From: Thermoanaerobaculia bacterium
GTDB lineage: Bacteria; Acidobacteriota; Thermoanaerobaculia; Multivoradales; J023
DNA length: 64,000 nt
Reading direction: 5' to 3'
Assembly: GCA_030431255.1 (NCBI GenBank)
Contig: JAUIJL010000009.1
Location: forward strand, 248,001 to 312,000
Translations under genes and position numbers: made by a program
Notes under the pieces: model-generated
The model's input: the letters and a program-made list of their open reading frames with translations, nothing else
Database searches by the model: none
Told to the model about the DNA's origin: nothing
Shown: piece by piece, positions 23,931-33,132 of the stretch
How the letters are laid out: each line of letters starts with the position of its first letter
Numbering within the stretch: the stretch's first letter is position 1

Positions 23931-26512
23931 CGGTCACGGTCAACGGAATGCCCGCTTCGGTCGACGGCAGCACATTTTCTATCCTCGATGTTCCCCTGGT
24001 GCTGGGGCCCAACCTGTTGCAAGTGGAAGCGATCGACGGAGCCGGCAATGCCCGTCAAAAGGAAATCGAGGTCGTTCGACGACCGGCAGCGGGGGATCAA
24101 CTACGCTGGATTTCGGGCCAAGGCCAAAGCGCAACCATCGGTGAATCCTTGCCTCACCCTCTGGTCGTGCGGCTGGTGGGCGAGAGTGGCTCAGGTCTGC
24201 CCAACCGAACCGTGTTCTTTGAGGTGACTTCCGGTAGCGGTTCTCTGATCGCGGGCAAACGTCGCTTGGCGGTCACGACAGATCTCGCCGGCAATGCCGC
24301 AACCCCCTGGACCTTAGGCTCGAGCGCCGGCAAGGCCATTCATCGGGTAACCGTGACCGCACCCGGTGCCCGCGGTCGACTTTTGGCGGTCGCCGATGCC
24401 GAGCCCGGCCCGCCGGCTCGTCTCTTCTTGGATTCTGGTGACCAGCAAACCGGAATCGCCGGGCAGCGCCTTCCCGAGCCATTGGTGGTAGCGGTTACCG
24501 ACGCGGGCTTCAATCGCCTGTCGAACGCTTCGGTGCGCTTTACAGTGATCAAGGGAGGAGGGGCCCTTGCCCTTTCTGGGGACCCGGCGCCGTCGGGGAC
24601 GGAGCTGCAAATCTTGTCCAACACCCGAGGGCTGGCGGCCGTCGAGCTTCATGTGGAAGATGCGGAGAATATTGCCGGTAACGCCGTACGGGTGGACCTC
24701 CCAGGGGTCCCCGAAGCCGGTTTTGTGACCTTCAGTGCTTCGGCCAAATTTGCCGGGCTGCCCGCCAACACCGCTGTCAGCGGCTTGGTGCTCGACAACA
24801 GCAACCAGCCGGTACCGGGAGTGGCGGTTTCAGTGACCGGCAGCCGCTCGTCCACCACCACCGACAACGCCGGCTATTTTCGCCTCGACGGCGTACCTGC
24901 GGAGCCCTTGCATCTCCATTTTGACGGCTCCACATCCAGCCGGGAAGGCTTGTGGCCCCATCTGGAATTCGAGCTGACGCCAATACCCGGGCGGAACAAC
25001 GACCTCGGCATGCCGGTGTATATGGTGCAGTTGGATGAAGATCGGTACCTGGAGGTCGATGAAACCTCTGGAGGGGTGCTGGAGCTGGCCGAGATCCCTG
25101 GTTTCGCCCTGGAAGTAGCTCCTGGCTCGGTGACTTTCCCTGACGGTAGCCGCGCTGGACGCATTGCTGTGACTGCCGTTCACCATGACAAGGTACCGAT
25201 GGTGCCCAACTTTGGGCAACAGCCTCGGTTCGTCATTACCATCCAGCCGGCAGGAGCGATTTTCGATCCCCCGGCCAAGATGAGCCTGCCCAATGTCGAC
25301 GGCCTGGGGGCGGGGGAGCGTACGGAAATGTACTCCTTCGATCATGATCTCGGTCGATTTGTCACCATCGGGCCGGGACTGGTCAGCGAGGATCGGACTC
25401 GCATTGTCTCGGCCGAAGGCTTCGGGGTTTTGAAGGCGGGCTGGCATTGCGGTGGCGATCCCGCGGCAGACGGTACTCCCCACGATTGCAGCAGTTGTCG
25501 GACCTGCGATGGCAGCGTCTGTGTCGCTGCCTGTTCGGCGGGGGCTGGGCTACAGGAGTCCCTAGGCTGCCGGTGCCCCGAGGGTGCTGAGGACCGCTGC
25601 CGTTTCAACTACCGATGCGTGAACGGCGTTTGCGTGAGCGATGAGGTGAAAATCATGGACCTTGACGGCCCCTGTGCCGCCGAGGTTGGGGATCCTGTCT
25701 CCTTCACGGTGATGTCGAATCATCCGCCGAAGACCCGTTGGATCGCCCTTGGGGGTAGCCCGCCGGCTGGTACCAGCTTGCCGATCCAAACATCTTGGTC
25801 CGAGCCCGGCGAGAAGAGCGTTACCGCTTTTTGCACCAATTCGATGACCCAGACGATCGAGATCTTTGAAAGCTGCGGCAATCTGCAAACCGACTACGAT
25901 GTGGAGGAATTTAACCGGAACCCCACTGGCGGTGCTATGGGAGAAGTTTTTCGAGCCGGAATCCGTGGCGAGTTCGGGGGGTGCTTTTCTGGCGGCAAGT
26001 GGTGCCCGCACTTGGAAAAGGCAATCGAAAGAGTGGGTTGGGGCATTGACCCGTCGGCGTTCACGCCGGTGACCGGCGCCTACGACCCAGTGGTGACGGC
26101 CGCGACTTGCGAGCAAATCATCGAAGACCTGACCCCGGTGCAGTGGAACGACCCCTACCCGCAAGGGGCGCCCGCTCCTCCCGCAACGCAATATGACGTT
26201 CCCGATCTCATCGTACGCCACGAGCGCTTTCACATGAGTGACTACCGGGGCAAGGTTCTCTTTGAGTTGGGCCCCGAATTCACCAAATATCTCCAGCGAA
26301 TAGGAGTATGCTCCAATTGCCCGGCCAACTGGCCGAAAGCTCAGCTCGATTCTTGGCTAAAGGAAGTGATAGTCACTCTGGAACAGGATTACTACAACGG
26401 CGAGCATGAGAAGCGCGCTTTTGAAGACGGCAATCCAGAGTACTTGAGCCTCGTGAACGCTATTCGGGCCCGGGCCCGACTGGAAGACAACACTTGGGAT
26501 GCCTGTGAATAA
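23909..26512 (+). CDS. Continuation of the frameshifted surface protein, with Cys-rich and HExxH domains
   Basis: 867 codons in the second frame; the apparent TTG start is probably not used. It completes the broken Ig-like domain (VTVTVNGMPASVDGSTFS). Two invasin/big-1-like domains follow (LPHPLVVRLVGESGSGLPNR, then LPEPLVVAVTDAGFNRLS). A carboxypeptidase-regulatory-like domain comes next (VSGLVLDNSNQPVPGVAVSV), and then an EGF-like Cys cluster (CSSCRTCDGSVCVAAC, CRCPEG, CVNGVCV). The last ~200 residues contain VRHERFHMSDY (about 771), a full HExxH zinc motif. A Glu-rich helix (GEHEKRAFEDGN, about 831) could give the third ligand. The C-terminal domain may therefore be a metalloprotease; its family is not recognised. 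Confidence 0.75.
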   Translation: MLTPDGVTVTVNGMPASVDGSTFSILDVPLVLGPNLLQVEAIDGAGNARQKEIEVVRRPAAGDQLRWISGQGQSATIGESLPHPLVVRLVGESGSGLPNRTVFFEVTSGSGSLIAGKRRLAVTTDLAGNAATPWTLGSSAGKAIHRVTVTAPGARGRLLAVADAEPGPPARLFLDSGDQQTGIAGQRLPEPLVVAVTDAGFNRLSNASVRFTVIKGGGALALSGDPAPSGTELQILSNTRGLAAVELHVEDAENIAGNAVRVDLPGVPEAGFVTFSASAKFAGLPANTAVSGLVLDNSNQPVPGVAVSVTGSRSSTTTDNAGYFRLDGVPAEPLHLHFDGSTSSREGLWPHLEFELTPIPGRNNDLGMPVYMVQLDEDRYLEVDETSGGVLELAEIPGFALEVAPGSVTFPDGSRAGRIAVTAVHHDKVPMVPNFGQQPRFVITIQPAGAIFDPPAKMSLPNVDGLGAGERTEMYSFDHDLGRFVTIGPGLVSEDRTRIVSAEGFGVLKAGWHCGGDPAADGTPHDCSSCRTCDGSVCVAACSAGAGLQESLGCRCPEGAEDRCRFNYRCVNGVCVSDEVKIMDLDGPCAAEVGDPVSFTVMSNHPPKTRWIALGGSPPAGTSLPIQTSWSEPGEKSVTAFCTNSMTQTIEIFESCGNLQTDYDVEEFNRNPTGGAMGEVFRAGIRGEFGGCFSGGKWCPHLEKAIERVGWGIDPSAFTPVTGAYDPVVTAATCEQIIEDLTPVQWNDPYPQGAPAPPATQYDVPDLIVRHERFHMSDYRGKVLFELGPEFTKYLQRIGVCSNCPANWPKAQLDSWLKEVIVTLEQDYYNGEHEKRAFEDGNPEYLSLVNAIRARARLEDNTWDACE

Positions 26513-27395
26513 GCTAATGCAATACCAAAGCCGAGTCGTACTTTTTTTCCTCGTTCTGATGGCTCTTTTCGGAGCGCCGGCGAGCGTGGCCCAAGAGCGC
26601 CCTCGGCACCACGGAGGAGCTTCGGCTGAGGCCCCGTGGGTCGCCATGCTCGAGCGCCTTGGGTTGTCGACTGAAACTGAAGACCTGCCGGGGATCGCCT
26701 TGGGCCACCCGCAATTGGTGTCGCGATACACCGCCTTAAGGCTACTTCTATTTCGTCGAGATCCAGAACAAGTGATTCCGTTGATTTATCGACTACTAGA
26801 AGAAGACCTGCCCTATGCATCATTCGTCGCCTATCTCGACTCCTTGGGATCGGATCAGGGGCAGCGATGGAGAGAAGATGGGGAGGTACCTCCATTGATC
26901 CGGCACTTTCGGCAGGACGTGGCCATCCTACTGCTCCGTACCGACGAGCGAGAAAAGGGCCTGGGCTATCTCGATCGATTTGAGCAGCAAGAAGACGACC
27001 TGGACAGATTGCGCGCCATGGCCTTGGGACGAGCTCGAATCGGTGACTTTAGCCGCTATCGTCACATCGTCGCTGCGGCACGGTCAGATCAAGTCTCGAT
27101 CCGTCGCTGGGCGGTGGCCGACCTGGCCGAGCTGGCGCGAATGGAACCAGGGCCTGAAGCGACCGCAGGCGAGCGCCCCACGGACTTACTAAAAGTGCTG
27201 GCGACCGACGACGAGACTCGGATTAGGCGCGCTGCGGTATTTGAAGTCGCTGCCTGGCGACCGGGCGGCGCCGATGGTGCCCAGTGGCGAAAAATTCTCA
27301 AAAAACTGGCCTCGGGCGATGCCGACGAAGAGGTGCGCCGAACCGCCAAACGCGCGCTCGACGACTACCGCAAGCTAGAAGAATCCCATAGGTGA
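26499..27395 (+). CDS. Secreted HEAT-repeat protein
   Basis: 298 residues with a signal peptide (VVLFFLVLMALFGAPASVAQ). The rest is helical. The second half has HEAT-like pairs: SIRRWAVADLAELARMEPG, ETRIRRAAVFEVAAWRPGG and EEVRRTAKRALDDYRKL. HEAT arrays bind protein partners. The gene overlaps the end of the HExxH protein by 14 bases and lies 4 bases before the next giant gene, so the three form one operon. It may act as an exported scaffold or chaperone for the large neighbours (inference). GTG at 26505 or ATG at 26517 are alternative starts. Confidence 0.7.
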   Translation: MPVNKLMQYQSRVVLFFLVLMALFGAPASVAQERPRHHGGASAEAPWVAMLERLGLSTETEDLPGIALGHPQLVSRYTALRLLLFRRDPEQVIPLIYRLLEEDLPYASFVAYLDSLGSDQGQRWREDGEVPPLIRHFRQDVAILLLRTDEREKGLGYLDRFEQQEDDLDRLRAMALGRARIGDFSRYRHIVAAARSDQVSIRRWAVADLAELARMEPGPEATAGERPTDLLKVLATDDETRIRRAAVFEVAAWRPGGADGAQWRKILKKLASGDADEEVRRTAKRALDDYRKLEESHR

Positions 27396-27399
27396 ATCG

Positions 27400-30300
27400 A
27401 TGAGGCTGAGCAACATCTTGGCCAGCTTGGTCTTTGCCTCCTGCGTGACTTCCCTGTGGGCGGGCTCGATTCGGCAGGGCACCCAGCCACCACTCAAGGT
27501 GACCTCTATCGAAGTGGCCCCAATCCCGGCCTCCCTAACTGTAGGAGACAACCGTCAGCTGACGGTCACGGCGGGCTTTGAAGATGGCAGCTTTGACGAC
27601 GTCACCGCCAGTGAGATCACCTTCTACACCTTGCAGCCTGAGGGGGTCGTGCAGGTCGACAGCGCCGGCTTGCTCACCGCCGTCGCCCCGGGAGAGGTGC
27701 AAGTGATCATCACCCATACCGCCGGCTGGGAGTCGGCGGGAGCCTCAACTTCCATCTATCTGGCGGTGCGTCAGGAGGGCGATGCCGACGGTGACGGTAT
27801 GGGCGACGACTATGAAACCGCCAACGGTCTTAATCCCAACCTGGCTGATGCCCATCTCGATCCCGACGGAGACGGCCTCAAAAACATCGAAGAGCGAGAC
27901 CTCGGAACCCTACCTCTGCGCCCAGACACCGACGGCGATGGGGTTTGGGATTGGGTAGAGCTCCAAGAAGGAACCGACCCAACGATTCCGGATCAAATCA
28001 GCGGCCAGAGTCGGGAGCTGGACGAGAGCTGTTGGGTGAGTGCCTTGAATCGCACCACCCAGGCCGACGAAGACGGTATTTGGGTGCTACCCAACGTACC
28101 CGCCAACATAGGAAGGGTACGCATTCGGGCCACCTGCTTGCGCGACGGTGTAACTCGATCCGGACAATCGGACTTTGTCGCCGTGCCGGCCGACGGGATC
28201 ATTCAGGTTCCCGAGATCCGTTTTGACGAGCCCGCGCCGATCCCGGCCTCCCTGCGACTGACCTCGCCGATTCAGGTGCTCGATGAGGTCGGCCAAACCC
28301 TGCAGCTGAGCACTATCGCCGACCTGCCCGACGGTGGTGAGATCGATGTCACCAGCGGCGCCACCGATACCACCTATGCCACCAGTAACGACTCCGTGGC
28401 GACGATTTCCGAAAACGGTCTAGTCACTGCCCAAGGCAGCGGCACGGCGTTGATCTCCGCCATCCACGACGGCACCCTCGCGCTCCTTTCCCTGCAGGTG
28501 GTAACCCAAGGTGATGCCGATATGGATGGCATTGCCGACGATTGGGAGCTCGACAACGGTCTCGATCCCCAAGATTCCGACGATGCTTTGTCGGACCGTG
28601 ACTTGGATGGTCTCACAGCGCTTCAGGAATTCCAGCTCGGCCTCGATCCCAACGATAGAGATTCCGACGACGACCGGCTGGACGACGGTGACGAGGTCAA
28701 CGTCCATGGAACCGATCCTTTACGCTTCGATACTGACGGCGACCTCATTTCCGACGGACTGGAGGTCCAATCGGGATCGAATCCCCTCGATGCCACGAGC
28801 GCCAGTCTCACCGGGTTGGTGACCGAGCTCTCCGTGGATCCCACGTCCATGGAGCTGACCTTCAACACGATCATTGGCGAGGTCTCTCGACCGGTGGTGG
28901 TCACTGCCGTTCTCATCGACGGCACCGTGCTCAACGCCACCGGAGGTCCTTACAGCACCGTTTATTCCAGCACTGATTTGTCGGTAGCCGGCTTCGGTTC
29001 CGAGCCGGGTCGTATCTTCGGCGGCCAAAACGGTATCGCCACAGTGACCGCCACTGTGGACGGATTTTCGGCGGAGGTCGTCGTTGAGGTGGATTCCTTT
29101 GCCCCCCAAGCCCTCTCCTCACTGCGGCTTCCCGGATATTTGAACGCTCTCGATTTGCAGGGAGACCTGGCTTACATAGCCGCGGGCGGCGCCGGTTTGC
29201 ACATTGTCGATGTGCAGAATCCCGCCGCGCCGGTTCTTGTTTCCAGCTTGCGCTTGGGCGGCCTCAACACCAATGCGAATGGAATCGATGTCGAAGGCAG
29301 CTACTCCTACATCGCCGCGGGGGAGACGCTGCGGGTGGTCGACATCATCGATCCCCAGCAGCCGGTTGAGGTGGTCGCCAGGTCGGTCACCAAGGCAACG
29401 GCCGTCTTGGTCGAGGGTGGCTTGGCCTACGTCGGCGGCTCCTTTGGAGTGACCATTTTCGATCTCACGGATCCCACCTCACCCAGTCGAGTCGGCTCGG
29501 TGGCGACGGCTGATTTCGTCCGTGGCCTCGACCTTGTGGGCTCGACCCTCTACGCCGCCGACACCGAGGGTGGTCTGCGAGTCATCGACGTCAGTGATCC
29601 TTCCGCACCCGCGGAATTGGGCTGGGCTCCAACTCGGTTTGCCGGCACCTCGCGGGCAGCGGACGTGGCGGTCCGCGGTTCCTACGCCTATGTCGCTGAC
29701 GGGGCCGACGGTAGCTTGGGTGGCTTGCGCACTCTGAACGTAGAGATTCCTACCGCACCGTTTCTGGTGTCATCGAGCAGCGATGCTTTCGGGCTCACTG
29801 CCTTGGCCCTGGATGGCCCCTTCGCCTTGGCCGCCGATATCTTCTTCGTCAACTCGGTGCCAATTTTCCAAATCGAAGACCAACCGGCGGTATTCCAAGC
29901 ATCCCTTCCTTTCGACGGATCTCCCAGTTTCAGAGATGACAACGGCCAAGATTTGGTGGTGCGCAACGACCTTGTCTTCATGGTTGGAAATAGAGGTGTC
30001 TTCACCGACAACCGTAGCTGGGGCAACGGAGCGCTTCACATCGGCCGCTATGTGGAGCTCCAAGACCTTGACGGCGTGGCACCGGAAGTGAGCATCACCT
30101 CGCCGGCGGACGGCGATGACTTCTTGGAACGGCGCTCGGTGACCGTGGAGGTAGCGGCGTCCGACGACGTTCGAGTCGCTCTGGTGGAGCTGTGGCTCGA
30201 CGGCGCCAAGATTGCCGAGGATAGGTGGTCACCCTACAGCTTTGAAATTCAGCTTCCTTCCCAAGGACCGGATGCTCAGCTGGTCGCTCGGGCTGTCGAC

Positions 30301-32139
30301 TTGGCGGGTGCTCAAACCGACTCCGTGCCGGTAAACCTCGACCTTCTTCCCGATACGGTGCCCACCGTTCGCTTACTCGCCCCGGGTCAAGCCTCTGAGC
30401 TGTATGAAGGAAGTGAGGTTTCCATTTTGGCCGACGCCGGCGATGATATCGGCGTCGACTCGGTGGAGATCCTTGTAAATGGCAACCCGTTGGCCACCCT
30501 GAGCTCCGCACCCTATCTGGCCCAGCTGACGGTACCGGCAGGGCCGTCGGTTGAAATATCGGCCACTGCCACGGACGGCGTGGCACAAACCGCCCAAGTG
30601 ACCGAGACGTTCAGCGTATTGGCCGATCCTCCGCCGACGATTCGGATACTCGAGCCCACTGGCGATTCGCCATTAACAGGCGGCAGCCTTCTGACTTTCC
30701 AGGTAGCCGCCGCGGACAACTTCCCCCCAGCTCAAGTGGAGCTCGAAGTGGACGGAGCTACCCTCAGCCCGCTCGATGAGGAACCCTACCAATGGGCGAC
30801 GACCATCCCCGTCTCGGGAGATTTCCTGATTACAGCGACCGTTGAAGACACTCTCGGGCAGCGAGTCTCCGAATCGCTGACCCTTCAAACCCAACCCGAT
30901 CCCTTGACCTCTGTGGCGGGCACGGTTGAGGATTTGGCCGGCAACGGTATCGTGGCGATGGTCGAATGTGGGGGAGTGACAGGGAGCTCGTTGGCGGACG
31001 GAACCTTCCTGATCGCCAACGTACCCACCTTAGCATCTGTGGTGTCGTGCTCCGCCGAAGCCTTAGGAGCTACGGCTCTTTCCGCTCTCGTGCCGCCGGA
31101 ACCGGCCGGCGTCACTCAGGTAGGCCCCATCCGCCTGGGAGGGAGGATTCAGTGGATAGTCGGTGGTACCAACCGCGCCGTGGTTGAAGACGGCCTCTAT
31201 GCTCTAGATTCCGGCAACAACCGTTTGGTGGGTTGGAGCCAAGGCTTTTTGCCCAACCTCCGTGGTCTCGCCTTCGACGACACGGGGCGGCTGTGGGCGA
31301 CCGATTTCCAAGCCGCCTATTTCGGTCAGCCGGCTCGAAGCGAGCTGATGGAGCTGAATCCCAACACCGGAGAAGCTCTGGCCACCGTCGGTCTGGTGCG
31401 CGAGCAAGTGAGCAACGATTTGGTGGGAATCTCAGATCTGGTCTGGGACGCCGCCAACGGCCGCATTCTAGCTCTGGAAACTGATGGTTTGGCGGGCGGC
31501 ACTCGCATCTTTGTCATCGATCGGGCTACCGCTCAAGCTCAGGTGCTGGCTAGCACGACTCAATTCTTCGATGGCGGACTGACCATCGCCCCTGACGGCA
31601 AGCTTTACACCGTGCTGAGGCGTAGCTCGTTGGCATTGGAGATTCGCAGCGCCGACAGTGGAGCCTTGCTGGAAACCAGCTCGCTCGGGTCGGCCTCCGG
31701 TGGTGTGACGTCTTTGGATCTCGACGGCGAAGGCAACCTCTTGATGCTCTATCGTTCCCGGTTGTACAGCATTTCCGAAGATCCGTGGCAAATCACCCTG
31801 CTGCCAACTCCCGATCCGTTGGGTGGCGAAGGGAGTTTCTCCGCCCTGCTCGGCTGGGTTCCGGACTTCGCTCCCGTCACGGCAACCGTCACGGGGCTTG
31901 TGGTGGATAGTTTCGGTAGCCCGGTGGCCGGCGCCGACGCCCTTTACTTTGGTTCCACCGCCACCACCGGGGTCGACGGTCGATTCACTTTGCCGAATCT
32001 GCTCTTGGTCACCGAGGAATTCCGAATCTTTGCCACCAGCTTTGGAAATATAGGTATTTCTGCACCGGCAATGACCGGCAGCGGCACCATCGATGTGGGG
32101 ACTATTCAGCTGTCATCCGGTGGCGGTGGCGGCGGTTAG
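27400..32139 (+). CDS. Giant secreted Big2/TSP3/LVIVD/Ig-like protein
   Basis: 1579 residues with a signal peptide (SLVFASCVTSLWAG). In order: a Big2-type Ig domain (~30-125); thrombospondin type 3 calcium repeats (DADGDGMGDDYE, DPDGDGLKNIEE, DTDGDGVWDWVE); a second Big2 domain and second TSP3 block (DADMDGIADDWE, DTDGDLISDGLE); then LVIVD-type propeller repeats at ~565-880 (AYIAAGGAGLHIVDVQNPAA, RVIDVSDPSAPAELG). Three or four Ig-like domains of SVEIL..G type follow, then a carboxypeptidase-regulatory-like domain, a further propeller-like region and a second regulatory-like domain. It ends in a glycine run (SSGGGGGG). The likely role is surface adhesion or matrix; the protein is clearly modular and repetitive. 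Confidence 0.8.
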   Translation: MRLSNILASLVFASCVTSLWAGSIRQGTQPPLKVTSIEVAPIPASLTVGDNRQLTVTAGFEDGSFDDVTASEITFYTLQPEGVVQVDSAGLLTAVAPGEVQVIITHTAGWESAGASTSIYLAVRQEGDADGDGMGDDYETANGLNPNLADAHLDPDGDGLKNIEERDLGTLPLRPDTDGDGVWDWVELQEGTDPTIPDQISGQSRELDESCWVSALNRTTQADEDGIWVLPNVPANIGRVRIRATCLRDGVTRSGQSDFVAVPADGIIQVPEIRFDEPAPIPASLRLTSPIQVLDEVGQTLQLSTIADLPDGGEIDVTSGATDTTYATSNDSVATISENGLVTAQGSGTALISAIHDGTLALLSLQVVTQGDADMDGIADDWELDNGLDPQDSDDALSDRDLDGLTALQEFQLGLDPNDRDSDDDRLDDGDEVNVHGTDPLRFDTDGDLISDGLEVQSGSNPLDATSASLTGLVTELSVDPTSMELTFNTIIGEVSRPVVVTAVLIDGTVLNATGGPYSTVYSSTDLSVAGFGSEPGRIFGGQNGIATVTATVDGFSAEVVVEVDSFAPQALSSLRLPGYLNALDLQGDLAYIAAGGAGLHIVDVQNPAAPVLVSSLRLGGLNTNANGIDVEGSYSYIAAGETLRVVDIIDPQQPVEVVARSVTKATAVLVEGGLAYVGGSFGVTIFDLTDPTSPSRVGSVATADFVRGLDLVGSTLYAADTEGGLRVIDVSDPSAPAELGWAPTRFAGTSRAADVAVRGSYAYVADGADGSLGGLRTLNVEIPTAPFLVSSSSDAFGLTALALDGPFALAADIFFVNSVPIFQIEDQPAVFQASLPFDGSPSFRDDNGQDLVVRNDLVFMVGNRGVFTDNRSWGNGALHIGRYVELQDLDGVAPEVSITSPADGDDFLERRSVTVEVAASDDVRVALVELWLDGAKIAEDRWSPYSFEIQLPSQGPDAQLVARAVDLAGAQTDSVPVNLDLLPDTVPTVRLLAPGQASELYEGSEVSILADAGDDIGVDSVEILVNGNPLATLSSAPYLAQLTVPAGPSVEISATATDGVAQTAQVTETFSVLADPPPTIRILEPTGDSPLTGGSLLTFQVAAADNFPPAQVELEVDGATLSPLDEEPYQWATTIPVSGDFLITATVEDTLGQRVSESLTLQTQPDPLTSVAGTVEDLAGNGIVAMVECGGVTGSSLADGTFLIANVPTLASVVSCSAEALGATALSALVPPEPAGVTQVGPIRLGGRIQWIVGGTNRAVVEDGLYALDSGNNRLVGWSQGFLPNLRGLAFDDTGRLWATDFQAAYFGQPARSELMELNPNTGEALATVGLVREQVSNDLVGISDLVWDAANGRILALETDGLAGGTRIFVIDRATAQAQVLASTTQFFDGGLTIAPDGKLYTVLRRSSLALEIRSADSGALLETSSLGSASGGVTSLDLDGEGNLLMLYRSRLYSISEDPWQITLLPTPDPLGGEGSFSALLGWVPDFAPVTATVTGLVVDSFGSPVAGADALYFGSTATTGVDGRFTLPNLLLVTEEFRIFATSFGNIGISAPAMTGSGTIDVGTIQLSSGGGGGG

Positions 32140-32228
32140 CTCGGTGACTGAGCCAACACCGGCATGAAGGGCGGGCACACCCATTTACGAATGCTGACCG
32201 CCGACGGCTCGCCCCGCTTGGTCAAGAA

Positions 32229-32255
32229 GTGCCGATCGCTGATGGCGATCGGCGC
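32229..32255. terminator. Terminator hairpin, third copy of the shared stem
   Basis: GTGCCGATCGC, loop TGATG, GCGATCGGCGC: an 11-bp stem with one wobble, followed by ATCTTTATAGGG. It lies between convergent genes ending at 32139 and 32320. Its core is the same as in the hairpins at 13220 and 22367. Confidence 0.65.
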
Positions 32256-32319
32256 ATCTTTATAGGGCTTTGATCCCAAACAATTCTAGTTTGGGCCGGA
32301 ACCAAGCTCGGGCGAGGAA

Positions 32320-32982
32320 TTACTCGCGGACCACCTCAGCGCCTTGGATCTGCCCGCCCACGGAGGAGCCGTCGCGCAGGATGACGCGCACTTTGCGATC
32401 TTCGTCCTCGACGCGGATATCGCCGGAGACGGTGGAGCCGCCCCGCAACTCGATGTCGAGGGTGCCGCGCCAGTTGTTCTTGCCGCGACCCTTCGTGGCC
32501 GGCACGACGATGCTGCCGCGCACGAGGGCGCCTTGATCTAGCTTGATGTCGCCGTTGACGGTTTCGAGGTCGCGGTCGACGGTGGCGCCGTTGAGGTGGA
32601 TGCTGCCGTTGACGGTTTCGACGTTGCCGGAAATCGACGTTTGCCGGCCGATGCGCAGGGTGCCGTTGACCGTGCCGACGTCGCCGTCGATGGTCGCGCG
32701 CTCACCGACCCGTACGGCGCCGTTGACCGAGGAGAGGTTGCGGGTTTGGGCGCCGTCGTCGATCGACAGGCTGCCGTTGACGGTTTCGGCGTCTCCCTGG
32801 AGCACGGCATCGGCACCGACGTGCACGCTGCCGTTCACGCTGCTGACGCCTTCGCTCAAAGTCTCGCCGGCGGCGACTTTTACGGATTTATTGACCGACG
32901 AGCGGGCTTCCGCGGCGGAGCCGATCAACAAGAGGGCGGTCGCGACTACACATATCTTCGAGAAAGCTAGGGTCTGGCGCAT
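32320..32982 (-). CDS. Envelope protein with VNG repeats (polymer-forming/DUF4097-like)
   Basis: 220 residues with a signal peptide (VVATALLLIGSAAEA). The body is a chain of ~18-20 residue repeats with the pattern ..(S/T)VNG(S/T)..: SSVNGSVHVG, ETVNGSLSID, SSVNGAVRVG, GTVNGTLRIG, ETVNGSIHLN, ETVNGDIKLD. After a basic linker (KGRGKNNWRG) more strands follow (LDIELRGGSTVSGDIRVE). The periodicity suggests a small beta-helix like bactofilin or adhesin-like autoassembling proteins, here exported. Function is unknown. AGGAG lies 8 bases before the ATG. Confidence 0.7.
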   Translation of the reverse strand: MRQTLAFSKICVVATALLLIGSAAEARSSVNKSVKVAAGETLSEGVSSVNGSVHVGADAVLQGDAETVNGSLSIDDGAQTRNLSSVNGAVRVGERATIDGDVGTVNGTLRIGRQTSISGNVETVNGSIHLNGATVDRDLETVNGDIKLDQGALVRGSIVVPATKGRGKNNWRGTLDIELRGGSTVSGDIRVEDEDRKVRVILRDGSSVGGQIQGAEVVRE

Positions 32983-33132
32983 GGGGTCGTCTCCTGGTCA
33001 GGCCGAGCATAGGTCGGCGAATGTTCGTGTCTCGGTCTTGAGACGACGCTCGACGGGAGAAGGTTTGAATCCAGCACGAGAATTCACAAGAGCTCTTGGA
33101 GTCCGCCGAGGCTACCTCACCTTGAATCGCCG

